Shown here in pieces: positions 24,663 to 34,519 of a stretch of 36,691 nt of DNA. Made by a program: the position numbers and the translations under genes. This stretch comes from Roseiflexus sp. (GTDB lineage Bacteria > Chloroflexota > Chloroflexia > Chloroflexales > Roseiflexaceae): assembly GCA_017743475.1 (NCBI GenBank), contig JAGHYV010000049.1, positions 1 to 36,691 of the forward strand. The letters run 5' to 3'. A model generated the notes under the pieces. That model made no database searches, had not been told where the DNA came from, and saw only the letters and a list, made by a program, of their open reading frames with translations. Within the stretch, counting starts at the first letter, position 1. Every line of letters begins with the position of its first letter.

Positions 24663-24677
24663 GCTGCTCCTTTCTTG

Positions 24678-25358
24678 CTACGCGCTCTTGTCAGAAGGTG
24701 TCGCGCTGACAGCATATTTGTTGAGTGCTTCAATCATACTGCGTGTCACCTGCGAAATCTCACGGCGCCCATCGATTTCGACCAGCACCCCCTGGTCACG
24801 ATAGTACTCGATCAGCGACATCGTTTGGGCAAAATAGACTTCGAGCCGATGGCGCGCCGTTTCCATCGTATCATCGCTGCGCTGATACAGTTTCCCACCG
24901 CAATCATCACAGACATTCGGATGTTTTGATGGGAAATAGTAAATATTATACGTCGAGCCACAGGTTTTGCAAGTCTGTCGCCCGGCGATACGCCGCAGCA
25001 GCATATCTTCCGGCACACGAATGTAAAGGACGATATCGATCCGCCGCCCTTGTTTGTTGAGCTCCGCTTCGAGCGCCCGCGCCTGCTCGCGGGTGCGTGG
25101 GAATCCGTCGAAAATCACGCCCCGACTGCAATCGGGCTGACTGATGCGTTCGACAATCATGCGAATGACTACTTCATCTGGCACCAGTTCACCACGATCC
25201 ATATACGACTTCGCTAGCATACCGAGTTCCGTTCCCTGGCGAAGCGCCGCGCGGAACAGATCGCCGCTGGCAACGTGCACCATTCCGGTATGCTCCTCGA
25301 GATATTTCGCCTGGGTGCCTTTCCCGGCGCCAGGCGCTCCGAGCAGAATGATATCCAT
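24678..25358 (-). CDS. adk: Adenylate kinase
   Basis: The 226-aa product converts ATP + AMP to two ADP. It has the P-loop GAPGAGKGT (7-15), the AMP site with DGFPRT (84-89), and a long-form LID domain carrying four cysteines (C130, C133, C150, C153), so the LID is probably zinc-stabilised. secY-adk is the usual order; map normally comes next but is missing. Confidence 0.98.
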   Translation of the reverse strand: MDIILLGAPGAGKGTQAKYLEEHTGMVHVASGDLFRAALRQGTELGMLAKSYMDRGELVPDEVVIRMIVERISQPDCSRGVIFDGFPRTREQARALEAELNKQGRRIDIVLYIRVPEDMLLRRIAGRQTCKTCGSTYNIYYFPSKHPNVCDDCGGKLYQRSDDTMETARHRLEVYFAQTMSLIEYYRDQGVLVEIDGRREISQVTRSMIEALNKYAVSATPSDKSA

Positions 25359-25393
25359 GGCACAACCCTCTGCACGTCGTCGAACGCCGGTGG

Positions 25394-26746
25394 TCAGCGA
25401 TTGATGAACCCTTCATAATTGCGCATGACCAGTTGAGCTTCCAACTGTCGCATTGTATCGACCGCTACACCGACCACGATCAGTAGCGCCGTGGCGCCCA
25501 GTCCAATTGGCACGCCGGTAAGTTGCTGCGTAATAAAGGGTAGGATTGCGACAATGCCCAGGAACAGTGCGCCAATTCGTGTAATCCGGCTCACCACCTG
25601 GTCGAGATACTCCTCGGTGCGTTTCCCCGGTCGAATACCCGGAATAAACCCACCGTTGCGCTGCAGCATCTCTGGGATGTTTTGCTGGTCAAAAATAACC
25701 TTTGTGTAGAAGTAGGTAAAGAAATAGACAAGCACGAACAGCGCAATCGAGTACACCAGCGTCCCGCCGCCGTACTGCGGACTAAACGTTTGATACGTAA
25801 AGCATGCAATTTGCTTGAAGACACCCGCTCCCGGCGGTGCAATCTGTTCCGGGCAGGCATACGATGCAATCGTGCCTGGAAAGATGATGATGCTCTGCGC
25901 AAAGATCAGCGGGATCATACCCGCCATGTTGACCTTCAGCGGAATATGACTGCTCTGCCCGCCATACACACGATTACCGCGCACGCGCTTGGCGTACTGT
26001 ACCGGGATGCGTCGTTGCCCCTCGTGCATCAAGACGATACCCACAATTGTTCCCAGGGCAATAGCCAGGAACGACACCAGCCCGATAATTTGCTCAATGC
26101 CTCCCAGTTCAACAGTCGTGAACGCCTGAATGATCAATCCCGGCAAACCGGCAACAATCCCGGCGAAGATGATCATCGACACGCCGTTGCCAATCCCGCG
26201 CTCCTGGATCTGTTCGCCGAGCCACACCAGCAGCATCGTTCCCGCCAGCATGCTCACCAGGATGGTAAAGGTCGGAAAGAAATTATTTACAATATCGAAC
26301 GGCGTCTGGAAAAGCGCTTGCCCGGTGCCAAGACTGCGTTCAAGTGTCAGCGTTTGCCCATAGGCCTGCAACAGCGCCATTGGAATGGTCAGGTAGAACG
26401 TGATGCGGTTCAGGCGCATGCGTCCCTGTTCACCCTCTTTGCGCAATTCTTCCAGCGCCGGGATGAGCGGCACGAGCAGTTGCAGAATGATCTGGGCAGT
26501 AATGTAGGGGTAGACTCCCATCGCTGCCACTGATAGGTTCTGCAGTGCGCCGCCAGCGAAAATGTTGAGGAGTTGTGCCAGTTGATTCCCCTGCAACGCG
26601 ATCCGCAAACTTTCCAGCGCGGCTGGGTCGATGTTTGGCACAGGAATATGCGCGATTAATCGGAAGAGCAATAGCATCGCCAGCGTAAACAGGATGCGCT
26701 GACGTAGATCAGGCAACCGGAGCGCATTGACAACCGATTCAAGCAT
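25394..26746 (-). CDS. secY: Protein translocase subunit SecY
   Basis: The 450-aa product is the channel-forming SecY with about ten membrane helices. The plug and first helices (RILFTLAMLLLFRLIAHIPVP), the cytoplasmic QQNIPEMLQRNGGFIPGIRPG loop and the C-terminal QLEAQLVMRNYEGF are all present. One outside loop (near residues 280-310) carries two cysteines (YACPEQ and KQIACF) and is a little long. AAAGGAG precedes the ATG. Confidence 0.97.
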   Translation of the reverse strand: MLESVVNALRLPDLRQRILFTLAMLLLFRLIAHIPVPNIDPAALESLRIALQGNQLAQLLNIFAGGALQNLSVAAMGVYPYITAQIILQLLVPLIPALEELRKEGEQGRMRLNRITFYLTIPMALLQAYGQTLTLERSLGTGQALFQTPFDIVNNFFPTFTILVSMLAGTMLLVWLGEQIQERGIGNGVSMIIFAGIVAGLPGLIIQAFTTVELGGIEQIIGLVSFLAIALGTIVGIVLMHEGQRRIPVQYAKRVRGNRVYGGQSSHIPLKVNMAGMIPLIFAQSIIIFPGTIASYACPEQIAPPGAGVFKQIACFTYQTFSPQYGGGTLVYSIALFVLVYFFTYFYTKVIFDQQNIPEMLQRNGGFIPGIRPGKRTEEYLDQVVSRITRIGALFLGIVAILPFITQQLTGVPIGLGATALLIVVGVAVDTMRQLEAQLVMRNYEGFINR

Positions 26747-26795
26747 GCAAATCTCCTTTATTCAGAAAGCGGTTGGCACCGTGATCGCCCGCGCC

Positions 26796-27320
26796 TCACG
26801 CCTTCTGCAGTGTTTCCACCTTGCGGCTGTGCCGGGGCGGGTTGGGTCCCCGACTACGACTGCGCCGTTCCACAACCCATGGCGTTTCGATAGCAGCACC
26901 GCCAGCTGCTTCGATTCGCGCCCGAGCACTGGCGCTGAACTTATGCGCGTGGATCGTCAGTTTACGCTCCAGTTCGCCGTCCCCAAGAATCTTAACCGGC
27001 TTCGCCGGATGAATCCATCCCTGGGCGATCATCTCCTCAATGGTCAGTTCAGTTCCATCAGGAACGTCATTCAGTTGACCGATATTGATCACCTGATACT
27101 CAACTCGCCAGCGATTCTTGAAGCCGCGCAGTTTAGGCATTTTGCGGGTGATACGCATCTGCCCGCCCTCGAACGACGGTGATGGTTTGGGACCGGAGCG
27201 CGCTTTCTGACCCATCATACCTTTGCCGCCGGTTTTGCCCTTCCCCGAGCCAATGCCACGCCCGATGCGCTTGCGCTCACGGTGTGCTCCCGGCGCTGGT
27301 TTCAAATCATGCAGTTTCAT
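26796..27320 (-). CDS. rplO: 50S ribosomal protein L15
   Basis: The 174-aa product is L15: [36 protein letters not shown] and [18 protein letters not shown], then a C-terminal globular part. The last 20 or so residues ([19 protein letters not shown]) form a basic extension beyond the usual end near 150. Its ATG overlaps the rpmD stop codon by four bases (ATGA). Confidence 0.97.
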   Translation of the reverse strand: MKLHDLKPAPGAHRERKRIGRGIGSGKGKTGGKGMMGQKARSGPKPSPSFEGGQMRITRKMPKLRGFKNRWRVEYQVINIGQLNDVPDGTELTIEEMIAQGWIHPAKPVKILGDGELERKLTIHAHKFSASARARIEAAGGAAIETPWVVERRSRSRGPNPPRHSRKVETLQKA

Positions 27321-27562
27321 GATTCAGTTCCCCCATTGTGCCCCGATTCAGCGCCCGTTTCGGCATCTGGCGAGGTATCATCAGCGATTTCTTCAACACT
27401 GACCAGGTGGCGAACTTTGAAGACCATCCCGCGAATGGTCGGCGTATCGTCGTGGATGACGACGCTGTTCAGCTTGCGTAACCCAAGCGAACGGATGGTT
27501 GCTTTCTGGTCGCGACCATACCCAATCGCACTCTTGCGATACGTGATTTTCAATTTGGACAT
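27317..27562 (-). CDS. rpmD: 50S ribosomal protein L30, with acidic C-terminal extension
   Basis: Residues 1-58 are a complete L30 ([21 protein letters not shown], then [13 protein letters not shown]). The protein runs on to 81 aa with a Ser/Glu/Asp/Gly-rich tail ([18 protein letters not shown]), acidic and likely disordered, which most L30 proteins lack. It starts 3 bp after the rpsE stop with AGGAGG inside the end of rpsE, and overlaps rplO by 4 nt. Confidence 0.95.
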   Translation of the reverse strand: MSKLKITYRKSAIGYGRDQKATIRSLGLRKLNSVVIHDDTPTIRGMVFKVRHLVSVEEIADDTSPDAETGAESGHNGGTES

Positions 27563-27565
27563 CGT

Positions 27566-28114
27566 CTACGCCTCCTGCTCCTGAGGCGCCGGTTCGCGCC
27601 GCATGCGCCGCAGGTTCAGTTCGTGCGGCGTCATCCCACGCATACGCGCCTGTTCTTCGAGCGATGTCAGCGCACTTAGCGCCTTAAACGTTGCCTTCAC
27701 CACGTTAATCGGATTGTTGCTGCCGTACCGTTTCGAGAGCACGTCTTTGATACCTGCCATCTCAAGCACCGGGCGCACGCCGCGCCCGGCAATCACACCG
27801 GTACCCGGTGCAGCCGGGAGCAGGCGCACCTTGGAAGCGGCAAACTCCATCTGCACTTCGTGCGGAATGGTCGTACCGGAGAGCGGCACCCGAATCAGGT
27901 TCTTTTTCGCCGCCTCCACACCCTTGCGGATCGCATCGGGCACTTCAGCCGCTTTGCCCATGCCAATGCCAACATGCCCTTTGCCGTCGCCCACGACGAC
28001 AACAGTGCTGAAACTGAAGCGGCGCCCGCCTTTGACCACTTTCGAAACGCGGTTGATCTGTACTACGCGCTCTTCGAGTTCGAGTTCATCCGCATTAATG
28101 CGTCGCTTGATCAC
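27566..28114 (-). CDS. rpsE: 30S ribosomal protein S5
   Basis: The 182-aa product is S5, involved in decoding accuracy: [22 protein letters not shown]-type start, [20 protein letters not shown] and [19 protein letters not shown] blocks. The start is GTG 28114 with GGAG seven bases upstream. It is preceded by an 87-nt spacer with an inverted repeat. Confidence 0.98.
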   Translation of the reverse strand: MIKRRINADELELEERVVQINRVSKVVKGGRRFSFSTVVVVGDGKGHVGIGMGKAAEVPDAIRKGVEAAKKNLIRVPLSGTTIPHEVQMEFAASKVRLLPAAPGTGVIAGRGVRPVLEMAGIKDVLSKRYGSNNPINVVKATFKALSALTSLEEQARMRGMTPHELNLRRMRREPAPQEQEA

Positions 28115-28136
28115 TTTTACACTCCGTCAAGGCTAG

Positions 28137-28167
28137 AGGTTACGGTTGAAGGTGGCACCTGTAACCT
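28137..28167 (-). promoter_or_regulatory. Inverted repeat in the rplR-rpsE spacer
   Basis: AGGTTAC (28137-28143) pairs with GTAACCT (28161-28167), and a palindrome AGGTG-G-CACCT (28150-28160) fills the loop. It lies about 20 nt before the rpsE GTG. It could be a protein- or ribosome-sensing mRNA structure; no family is recognised. Confidence 0.4.
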
Positions 28168-28201
28168 GCAACTGTGCCGCTGGACAGAGCCGGTCACGTT
28201 A

Positions 28202-28567
28202 TCAGAACTGGAGTCCGCCCTCACGCGCCGCATCGGCAAGCGCCTGTACCCGCCCGTGATACTTGAACCCGCCGCGGTCGAAGACGACCCGCTCAATGCC
28301 AGCGGCTCTGGCACGTTCAGCAATCGCAGCGCCAACCACCTTCGCTCGTTCAGTTTTCGTCTTTCCAGTCAGCAATGCGCGTAATTCAGGCTCCACAGTG
28401 GAGGCGGCTGCCAGCGTTCGCCCGACTGTGTCGTCAATAATCTGCGCATAGATATGCATATTACTGCGAAAGACACACAGCCGTGGTCGTTGTGGAGTGC
28501 CACGAACCTTTTTCCGCACACGGCGGTGGCGTCGGATTCGCAGTTCTCGTGGTGTTCGTTTTGCCAT
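28202..28567 (-). CDS. rplR: 50S ribosomal protein L18
   Basis: The 121-aa product is L18, which binds 5S rRNA with L5: [33 protein letters not shown] and the C-terminal [26 protein letters not shown] is nine bases before the ATG. Confidence 0.98.
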   Translation of the reverse strand: MAKRTPRELRIRRHRRVRKKVRGTPQRPRLCVFRSNMHIYAQIIDDTVGRTLAAASTVEPELRALLTGKTKTERAKVVGAAIAERARAAGIERVVFDRGGFKYHGRVQALADAAREGGLQF

Positions 28568-28638
28568 AGCGATCTGCTCCTGGGGGCAGAGATGACCATC
28601 CCCTGCCGCTGCTGAGTCGCAAAAAGGTTCTGAAAGCG

Positions 28639-29202
28639 TTATCGCGCTTTCCCTGCCTTGCCCGCCTTGCGACGAATCCGCTCGTCATGATACTTAATGC
28701 CATACCCTTTGTACGGATCCGGCGGGCGCAGCGCACGCAGTTTTGCTGCTTCTTCGCCGACTTTCTGCTTATCGATACCTCGTATGATCACCTGCTGCGG
28801 TTCATTCGCGCTGCGACGCTCCAGCACCTCGAAGGTGATCCCTTCGGGCGGGGTCACACGGATCGGATGGGAGAATCCGACTTGAAGGATCAGATTTTTC
28901 CCTTCACGCGCGGCGCGATACCCAATGCCGGTGATCTCCAGAATCCGCTGATACCCTTCGGTTACGCCCGTCACCATATTGGCGATCAGCGAACGCGTTA
29001 ACCCGTGCAGGGCGCGGTAACGTTTATCGTCCGAAGGACGCGCAACCGTAATCACGCCGTTCTCGTGCTTGATAAGCATTTCCGGCGAGAATTGTTGTGA
29101 GAGCGTCCCTTTTGGACCTTTTACAGTCACCCGGTTATCCTCTGTGATCGTCACCTCGACGCCACGCGGGACCGGGATTGGTTTTTTGCCAATACGCGAC
29201 AT
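28639..29202 (-). CDS. rplF: 50S ribosomal protein L6
   Basis: The 187-aa product is L6, with two similar alpha/beta domains: [17 protein letters not shown] at the start and [23 protein letters not shown]-type sequence at the end, which contacts 23S rRNA near the factor-binding site. A GTG at 29211 is in frame but falls on the Shine-Dalgarno site; ATG 29202 follows GAGGAG by eight bases. Confidence 0.98.
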   Translation of the reverse strand: MSRIGKKPIPVPRGVEVTITEDNRVTVKGPKGTLSQQFSPEMLIKHENGVITVARPSDDKRYRALHGLTRSLIANMVTGVTEGYQRILEITGIGYRAAREGKNLILQVGFSHPIRVTPPEGITFEVLERRSANEPQQVIIRGIDKQKVGEEAAKLRALRPPDPYKGYGIKYHDERIRRKAGKAGKAR

Positions 29203-29220
29203 AATGTTCACTCCTCGGCG

Positions 29221-29613
29221 CTACCAGACGTAACAGAGAACCTCGCCGCCGACGCGCTGCCGCCACGCCTCGTGTCCCGCCATTACCCCGCGCGGGGTCG
29301 AAAGAATGCTCAACCCCAATCCGCCGCGTACCCGCGGAATGTCGGCACGTTTGGTATAGATGCGCAGTCCCGGCTTACTCACACGCTTCAGCCCAGTAAT
29401 CACCGGTCGCCGATCAGGAGTGTATTTCAACGTGATAATGATCGTGTCGCGTGGCTTGCCCTGCTGCACCGTGAAATCCTGGATGAACCCCTCGCGCTTA
29501 AGGATTTGCGCGATAGCGAGTTTCATCTTCGACGACGGAATCGACACTGTTGCATGGCGGGCCATACACGCATTCCGAATGCGGGTCAGCATATCGGCAA
29601 TTGGATCATGCAT
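29221..29613 (-). CDS. rpsH: 30S ribosomal protein S8
   Basis: The 130-aa product is S8, a central-domain 16S rRNA binder that in E. coli represses the spc operon: [15 protein letters not shown] at the start and [19 protein letters not shown] in the C-terminal half. GTG 29616 and ATG 29613 both follow AGGAGG at usable distances; ATG gives the usual N-terminus. Confidence 0.98.
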   Translation of the reverse strand: MHDPIADMLTRIRNACMARHATVSIPSSKMKLAIAQILKREGFIQDFTVQQGKPRDTIIITLKYTPDRRPVITGLKRVSKPGLRIYTKRADIPRVRGGLGLSILSTPRGVMAGHEAWRQRVGGEVLCYVW

Positions 29614-29662
29614 CACTGCGGTCCTCCTTCATCTCCGGACTGACTGTAGGCATCGAATCTGC

Positions 29663-29848
29663 TCACCAGCTCGATTTTGTTACACCGGGGATCAACCCGC
29701 GCAGTGCGTGCTCGCGGAAGCAAATGCGGCACATGCCAAACTTCCGCATATATGCACGCGGACGCCCACAGATCTTGCAGCGGTTGTAGGCCCGCACTTT
29801 ATACTTTTGCGGCCGCTGTGCTTTGACGATCAACGCCTTTCGTGCCAA
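29663..29848 (-). CDS. rpsN: 30S ribosomal protein S14, zinc-binding type (S14Z)
   Basis: The 61-aa product is the short S14 with a zinc ribbon: C24, C27, C40 and C43 (CKIC, CRIC). The C-terminus [11 protein letters not shown] is typical. The start is TTG 29848, with AAGGAG eight bases upstream; no ATG is available at that point. Confidence 0.97.
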   Translation of the reverse strand: MARKALIVKAQRPQKYKVRAYNRCKICGRPRAYMRKFGMCRICFREHALRGLIPGVTKSSW

Positions 29849-29923
29849 ATCAGAATCTCCTTATTATAAATAGTCTGGGCAGGTTAGCACCTCTGATTGA
29901 TCGGCGCTCCTGCCTGGGCGCAC

Positions 29924-30466
29924 CTAATCACGAAACGGCATGCCGAGCCGCTTGAGCAATGCATACCCCTGTTCATCGTTGGGTGCAGTGGTCACGATCA
30001 CCACCTCGAGGCCACGGATTTTATCGATCTTATCATAGTCGACCTCTGGGAAGACGATCTGTTCGCGCAGGCCGATCGAGTAGTTGCCGCGTCCATCGAA
30101 TGAACGACGACTGACGCCACGAAAATCGCGCAGGCGTGGCAGCACCAGGTTCATCAACCGGTCAAGGAATGACCACATGCGCGGACCACGCAGTGTTACC
30201 ATGACTCCAATCGGCATCCCCTGACGTACCTTAAACGCTGCAATTGACTTTCTGGCACGGGTAATCACCGGCTTTTGACCGGCAATTGCTGCCAGATCCG
30301 CCGTCGCAGCATCGAGCGCCTTCGGGTTCTGGATCGCCTCACCCAGTCCGATGTTCAGCACAATTTTCTCGAGCCGCGGCACCTGCATAACGGAGCGATA
30401 GCGAAACTCCTGCATCAGCGCTGGCACGACCTCAGTCTGATATTTTTCTTTGAGTCGCGGTACCAT
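29924..30466 (-). CDS. rplE: 50S ribosomal protein L5
   Basis: The 180-aa product is L5, which binds 5S r[18 protein letters not shown] start, [39 protein letters not shown] and a C-terminal [16 protein letters not shown]. An in-frame GTG at 30520 overlaps the rplX stop by four bases and would add 18 residues unlike the family; ATG 30466 follows GAGGAG by six bases and gives the standard length. Confidence 0.97.
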   Translation of the reverse strand: MVPRLKEKYQTEVVPALMQEFRYRSVMQVPRLEKIVLNIGLGEAIQNPKALDAATADLAAIAGQKPVITRARKSIAAFKVRQGMPIGVMVTLRGPRMWSFLDRLMNLVLPRLRDFRGVSRRSFDGRGNYSIGLREQIVFPEVDYDKIDKIRGLEVVIVTTAPNDEQGYALLKRLGMPFRD

Positions 30467-30516
30467 CACCTGCTCCTCGAGATCCCGGAGCGCAGTCGTC
30501 GCTCCGTTCTCGCCAT

Positions 30517-30849
30517 TCACTCATCGATGACGGCATCACATGCTTTACAGTACCGCACCTTTTTGGGGCGGCCCTTATGATCCGTCTCTTCCAGAAAGCG
30601 ATGCCCGGTACGCGATGCGCGACCGCATTTCGGGCAGATCAGCATCACATTCGACACATGGATTGGCGCTTCCATCTCAATAATCCCGCCAGGTCGTTTT
30701 GGACCACGCGGTTTCATGTGTCGTTTCACAATATTCAGTCCCTCAACAATCACCCGTTGCTCTTTGGGGCGCGCCTCTTTGATTTTGCCGCGCTTGCCGC
30801 GATCTTTTCCAGTGATAATCAGGACCTCGTCGCCGGTTTTGACATGCAT
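30517..30849 (-). CDS. rplX: 50S ribosomal protein L24, with zinc-ribbon C-terminus
   Basis: The 110-aa product is L24, an early 23S rRNA-binding assembly protein. The KOW domain is at the start ([20 protein letters not shown]), followed by NIVKRHMKP. The C-terminal part carries two CxxC pairs (C72/C75 and C101/C104) that should bind zinc. Confidence 0.98.
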   Translation of the reverse strand: MHVKTGDEVLIITGKDRGKRGKIKEARPKEQRVIVEGLNIVKRHMKPRGPKRPGGIIEMEAPIHVSNVMLICPKCGRASRTGHRFLEETDHKGRPKKVRYCKACDAVIDE

Positions 30850-30864
30850 GGCATTCTTCTCCCC

Positions 30865-31233
30865 TCACAGCACTTCCGGCGCCAGCGAGATGATCTTCAT
30901 GAATGAGCGTTCGCGCAATTCACGGGCGACAGGACCAAAGATGCGCGTCCCACGCGGATTATTGTCTTTCCCAATAATCACTGCTGCATTATCATCGAAC
31001 CGGATATGCGAACCGTCGGGGCGGCCATACTCCTTCGCCGTGCGCACGATGACGGCGCGCACCACTTCACCCTTCTTTACCGCGCCGCCGGGTGTCGCCT
31101 CCTTGACCGAAGCAACGATCACATCGCCAACGCGACCGTAGCGCACATGTGAGCCGCCCAACACGCGGATGCAGAGTATCTCCTTTGCGCCGGTGTTATC
31201 GGCAACACGCAGCCGTGTTTCCTGCTGCACCAT
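30865..31233 (-). CDS. rplN: 50S ribosomal protein L14
   Basis: The 122-aa product is L14, at the subunit interface: [20 protein letters not shown] at the start, [21 protein letters not shown] and the closing [10 protein letters not shown]. It begins two bases after the rpsQ stop, with GAGGAGG inside the end of rpsQ. Confidence 0.98.
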   Translation of the reverse strand: MVQQETRLRVADNTGAKEILCIRVLGGSHVRYGRVGDVIVASVKEATPGGAVKKGEVVRAVIVRTAKEYGRPDGSHIRFDDNAAVIIGKDNNPRGTRIFGPVARELRERSFMKIISLAPEVL

Positions 31234-31235
31234 AG

Positions 31236-31496
31236 TCAGGCCTCCTCATTGCGCTTGATAATCTCAACGACTTCCCAGCGTTTGGTCTTGCTCAGCGGGC
31301 GAGTCTCACCGATGCGCACGATATCGCCGATCCGACACTGCTGCTCATCGTGCGCATGGAACTTGCTGGTGCGGCGAATGATTTTGCGATAGAGCGGATG
31401 CGGCTTCAGATAGTCAACCGCCACCACAACCGTCTTCTGCATTTTATTGCTAATGACTCGCCCGACCTTGAATTGTCGTCGTCGTGCTTCAGTCAT
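31236..31496 (-). CDS. rpsQ: 30S ribosomal protein S17
   Basis: The 86-aa product is S17: [20 protein letters not shown], then [19 protein letters not shown] and [18 protein letters not shown]. It is an OB-fold primary binder of 16S rRNA. Its ATG overlaps the rpmC stop by four bases (ATGA). Confidence 0.98.
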   Translation of the reverse strand: MTEARRRQFKVGRVISNKMQKTVVVAVDYLKPHPLYRKIIRRTSKFHAHDEQQCRIGDIVRIGETRPLSKTKRWEVVEIIKRNEEA

Positions 31497-31708
31497 CGAT
31501 CTGTCTCCTGGACTTCAATACCAAGTTCACGCTCACGCAGGATCGTCTTAATGCGCGCAATATCGCGTCGGACGACCCGCGGACGGCCAGTGGCCGTCAA
31601 TTTGCCCATGACCTGCTGAAAGCGCAGGTTGAACAATTCTTCGTAACACTCTTTCAATTTCGCGCGCAATTGCTCATTATCAAGTTTGCGCAACTCATTG
31701 GCTTTCAT
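31493..31708 (-). CDS. rpmC: 50S ribosomal protein L29
   Basis: The 71-aa product is L29, near the tunnel exit: [34 protein letters not shown] and [15 protein letters not shown]. The frame opens at 31747 inside rplP; ATG 31708 follows GGAGG by seven bases and overlaps the rplP stop by four bases. Confidence 0.97.
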   Translation of the reverse strand: MKANELRKLDNEQLRAKLKECYEELFNLRFQQVMGKLTATGRPRVVRRDIARIKTILRERELGIEVQETDR

Positions 31709-32130
31709 GCTGTGCCCTCCAGGTCCTCGCGCGGAACAATTTTGCATTTGATCGGCAGTTTCTGCGCCGCGCGTTCCAGCGCCTCGTGCGCAACCTCAGG
31801 TCGGACACCAGCCAGTTCGAACAGAATACGTCCCGGCTTGATGACTGCCACGTAGTGATCAACCGCTCCCTTACCCGAGCCCATTCGGGTTTCGGCGGGT
31901 TTAGCCGTAACTGGCTTATCTGGAAAGATACGGATCCAGATTTTTCCGCCGCGTTTGACATGGTGACTAATAGCGCGGCGTGCCGCTTCGATCTGACGGC
32001 TCGTCATCCACGTCGCTTCAAGCGCCATCAAGCCGTACTCGCCAAATGCAACGGTGTTGCCGCGGTGTGCCATACCGCGATTGTGGCCACGCTGCTGTTT
32101 GCGATACTTAACACGCTTTGGCATCAACAT
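31705..32130 (-). CDS. rplP: 50S ribosomal protein L16
   Basis: The 141-aa product is L16, which helps shape the A-site and peptidyl transferase region: [66 protein letters not shown]-type block and [21 protein letters not shown] 32130 lies nine bases after AAAGGAG; ATG 32124 is an alternative. Confidence 0.98.
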   Translation of the reverse strand: MLMPKRVKYRKQQRGHNRGMAHRGNTVAFGEYGLMALEATWMTSRQIEAARRAISHHVKRGGKIWIRIFPDKPVTAKPAETRMGSGKGAVDHYVAVIKPGRILFELAGVRPEVAHEALERAAQKLPIKCKIVPREDLEGTA

Positions 32131-32145
32131 ACGATTGTGCTCCTT

Positions 32146-32934
32146 TCAGCCGCGTGACCGTCCGCCACGACTACTGCGCGCAGCACCGGCGTTCGCGCCG
32201 CGTCCGCCGCGCCCGCCTTTGCGCTGTGGACGTTCTTCTTCCTCAACTGTCAGGCTCGGACGTACAGCGGCGACTACCGGTTGCGGCAGTTGCATCTGCT
32301 CCTTCTGATCAGGGAAGACATCTCCCTTATAGATCCACACTTTCACGCCAATCCGCCCATAGGTTGTGTGCGCATGCACCTGTGCGTAGTCGATATCAGC
32401 GCGCAGCGTATGGAGCGGAACCCGTCCATCGCGCTCCCAGGCGACACGCGCCATCTCGGCGCCTGCCAGACGTCCCGAACACTTAATCTTCACCCCCTGG
32501 GCGCCCAGGCGCATAGCGCGCTGCACTGCCTGTTTCATCGCGCGCTTGTACGAGACGCGCTTGTTGATCTGTTCAGCAATGCTCTCGGCGACCAGTTGCG
32601 CCTCGAGTTCCGGTTGATGTATCTCCTGAATATTAAGCTTGACCTTCTTGCCGGTCCGTTTCTCCAGTTCAGCCCGCAGTTCATCGACTTTCGCGCCGCG
32701 CTTGCCGATGACAATGCCTGGCTTGGCTGTATAGACTGTCACCTCGACTTTGTTCGCTGAGCGCTCGATCTCGATCCGCGCCACACCCGCATTTTCAAGC
32801 TCTTTGGCAACGATCTTGCGCAGCATGATGTCTTCATGGAGCAGTTCGGTATAGTTGCGCTCTGCGAACCACTTCGACTGCCAGTCCTTGATATACCCAA
32901 GGCGGAAGCCAATCGGGTGTACTTTCCGTCCCAT
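32146..32934 (-). CDS. rpsC: 30S ribosomal protein S3, with Arg/Gly-rich C-terminal extension
   Basis: The 262-aa product is S3 of the 30S head: [19 protein letters not shown] start, the KH domain ([17 protein letters not shown]) and the C-terminal [13 protein letters not shown]. After about residue 225 it has a charged, Arg/Gly-rich tail ([20 protein letters not shown]), making it longer than the usual 210-235 aa. The tail is probably disordered and RNA-binding. Confidence 0.97.
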   Translation of the reverse strand: MGRKVHPIGFRLGYIKDWQSKWFAERNYTELLHEDIMLRKIVAKELENAGVARIEIERSANKVEVTVYTAKPGIVIGKRGAKVDELRAELEKRTGKKVKLNIQEIHQPELEAQLVAESIAEQINKRVSYKRAMKQAVQRAMRLGAQGVKIKCSGRLAGAEMARVAWERDGRVPLHTLRADIDYAQVHAHTTYGRIGVKVWIYKGDVFPDQKEQMQLPQPVVAAVRPSLTVEEEERPQRKGGRGGRGANAGAARSSRGGRSRG

Positions 32935-32979
32935 AGGTCCTCGCTCTCTCCCGCGGGCTGGCGCGGTAACGCCGCCTGC

Positions 32980-33321
32980 CTACATCTCCCCTCCGTCATC
33001 AACAATAACCGTGATATGGGTCGTCCGCTTGCGAATACGATCAGCTCGACCGCGGGCGCGCGGCATGATCCGTTTGAATGCCGGACCTTCATCGGCGAAA
33101 ATGTACTTCACGATAAGCGCATCGGGCGCCATATCGTAGTTGTTGGTGGCATTCGCCCGTGCTGACTCGATCGTGCGGGCGATCTCGCGCGCCGCTTTGT
33201 GAGGCAGGTGGCGAAGGATCGCCAGCGCCCGATCAACCGGCTTACCACGCACCAGATCCATTACCGGGCGCACCTTTGTTGGCGAGATGCGAACATATTT
33301 GGTTACTGCTTTCGCCTGCAT
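32980..33321 (-). CDS. rplV: 50S ribosomal protein L22
   Basis: The 113-aa product is L22, whose beta-hairpin lines the exit tunnel: [34 protein letters not shown] and the [18 protein letters not shown] hairpin. The frame opens at 33360, but ATG 33321 has AGAGGT five bases upstream and gives the usual start. Confidence 0.97.
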   Translation of the reverse strand: MQAKAVTKYVRISPTKVRPVMDLVRGKPVDRALAILRHLPHKAAREIARTIESARANATNNYDMAPDALIVKYIFADEGPAFKRIMPRARGRADRIRKRTTHITVIVDDGGEM

Positions 33322-33376
33322 ATCAAACCTCTGTTGCGCCTGTCGCACGCCCGCAGGCAATGCGACGGCGCTCCAA

Positions 33377-33664
33377 TCACTTCATTTTGCCGCGCTTGTC
33401 GGCTTTCTTCCCGCCATGACCGCGAAACACTCGGGTTGGGGCAAACTCGCCCAGTTTATGCCCGACCATATTTTCGGTAATATACACCGGCACATGGCGT
33501 CGGCCATCGTGAACTGCAATGGTATGCCCGACCATTTGCGGGAAGATTGTCGAGTCGCGCGACCATGTGCGCAACACTCGCTTTTCATTTGCCCGGTTCA
33601 ATTCCTCAATGCGGTTGAGCAACCGGACATCGACGTAAGGACCTTTTTTAGAAGAACGCGACAT
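33377..33664 (-). CDS. rpsS: 30S ribosomal protein S19
   Basis: The 95-aa product is S19: [20 protein letters not shown], then [20 protein letters not shown] and [19 protein letters not shown]. It forms a complex with S13 in the 30S head. Confidence 0.98.
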   Translation of the reverse strand: MSRSSKKGPYVDVRLLNRIEELNRANEKRVLRTWSRDSTIFPQMVGHTIAVHDGRRHVPVYITENMVGHKLGEFAPTRVFRGHGGKKADKRGKMK

Positions 33665-33688
33665 ACGCTCTACCCTCTGTCCTCATAT

Positions 33689-34516
33689 TTACTGTGTCCG
33701 GCGGCGGATAATGAAGGGATCGGTCCGCGGGTTGTGGCGGGTCTTCACACCGCGCGCCGGTTTGCCCCACTTGGTCTTCGGAGTAGGCATGCCACGCGGA
33801 GCGCGTCCCTCGCCGCCGCCGTGCGGATGATCACGCGGGTTCATCGCCGCGCCACGCACCTCAGGTCGTCGACCGAGCCAACGTTTGCGTCCAGCTTTCC
33901 CCAGACGGATGTTCTGATGATCCAGGTTGCCCACCTGACCAATCGTCGCCATGCAATCGATGAACACTCGGCGCACTTCGCCTGATGGCATGCGCAGGAT
34001 GGCATAGTTACCCTCCTTCGCCATCAATTGCGCAGCTGCGCCGGCGCTACGCACCATTACGCCGCCACGTCCTTTTTCCAGTTCGACGTTATGCACCTGT
34101 GTACCGAGCGGTATCTGGCGCAGCGGCAGCGCATTGCCGACCCGGATATCGGCATCAGGACCGCTCATCACCGTATCGCCGACGTTCAAGCCGAGCGGCG
34201 CCAGGATATAGCGCTTCTCGCCATCGACATAGTGCAGCAGAGCAATGCGCGCCGACCGGTTTGGATCGTATTCAATCGCCGCGACCTTCGCCGGGATGCC
34301 AATCTTATCGCGCTTGAAATCAATCCGGCGATAATGGCGCTTATGGCCGCCACCGCGATGCCGCACTGTAATGCGGCCATAGTTGTTGCGCCCGGCTTTC
34401 TTGCGCAGCGGCTCAAGTAGTGATCGCTCTGGCTCTGTCTTTGTAATCTCCTCGAAGGTCGAGACCGACATGTTACGGCGACCTGGCGAGGTTGGTTTGT
34501 ACTTTTTGACCGGCAT
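33689..34516 (-). CDS. rplB: 50S ribosomal protein L2
   Basis: The 275-aa product is L2, central to subunit association and the peptidyl transferase centre: [15 protein letters not shown] start, [20 protein letters not shown], and the conserved [17 protein letters not shown] near residue 225-240. It begins three bases after the rplW stop, with GGGAG inside the end of rplW. Confidence 0.98.
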   Translation of the reverse strand: MPVKKYKPTSPGRRNMSVSTFEEITKTEPERSLLEPLRKKAGRNNYGRITVRHRGGGHKRHYRRIDFKRDKIGIPAKVAAIEYDPNRSARIALLHYVDGEKRYILAPLGLNVGDTVMSGPDADIRVGNALPLRQIPLGTQVHNVELEKGRGGVMVRSAGAAAQLMAKEGNYAILRMPSGEVRRVFIDCMATIGQVGNLDHQNIRLGKAGRKRWLGRRPEVRGAAMNPRDHPHGGGEGRAPRGMPTPKTKWGKPARGVKTRHNPRTDPFIIRRRTQ

Positions 34517-34519
34517 GGG

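Noticed and set aside
25682-26533. 283-codon plus-strand frame opposite secY
   Set aside because: It is antisense to secY, and its charged, Gln/Asn/His-rich translation is what reversed membrane-protein codons give.
29862-29867. TATAAT on the minus strand just before rpsN
   Set aside because: No -35-like hexamer lies 16-18 bp upstream, and transcription would start at the Shine-Dalgarno site. It is probably chance in an A/T-rich patch.
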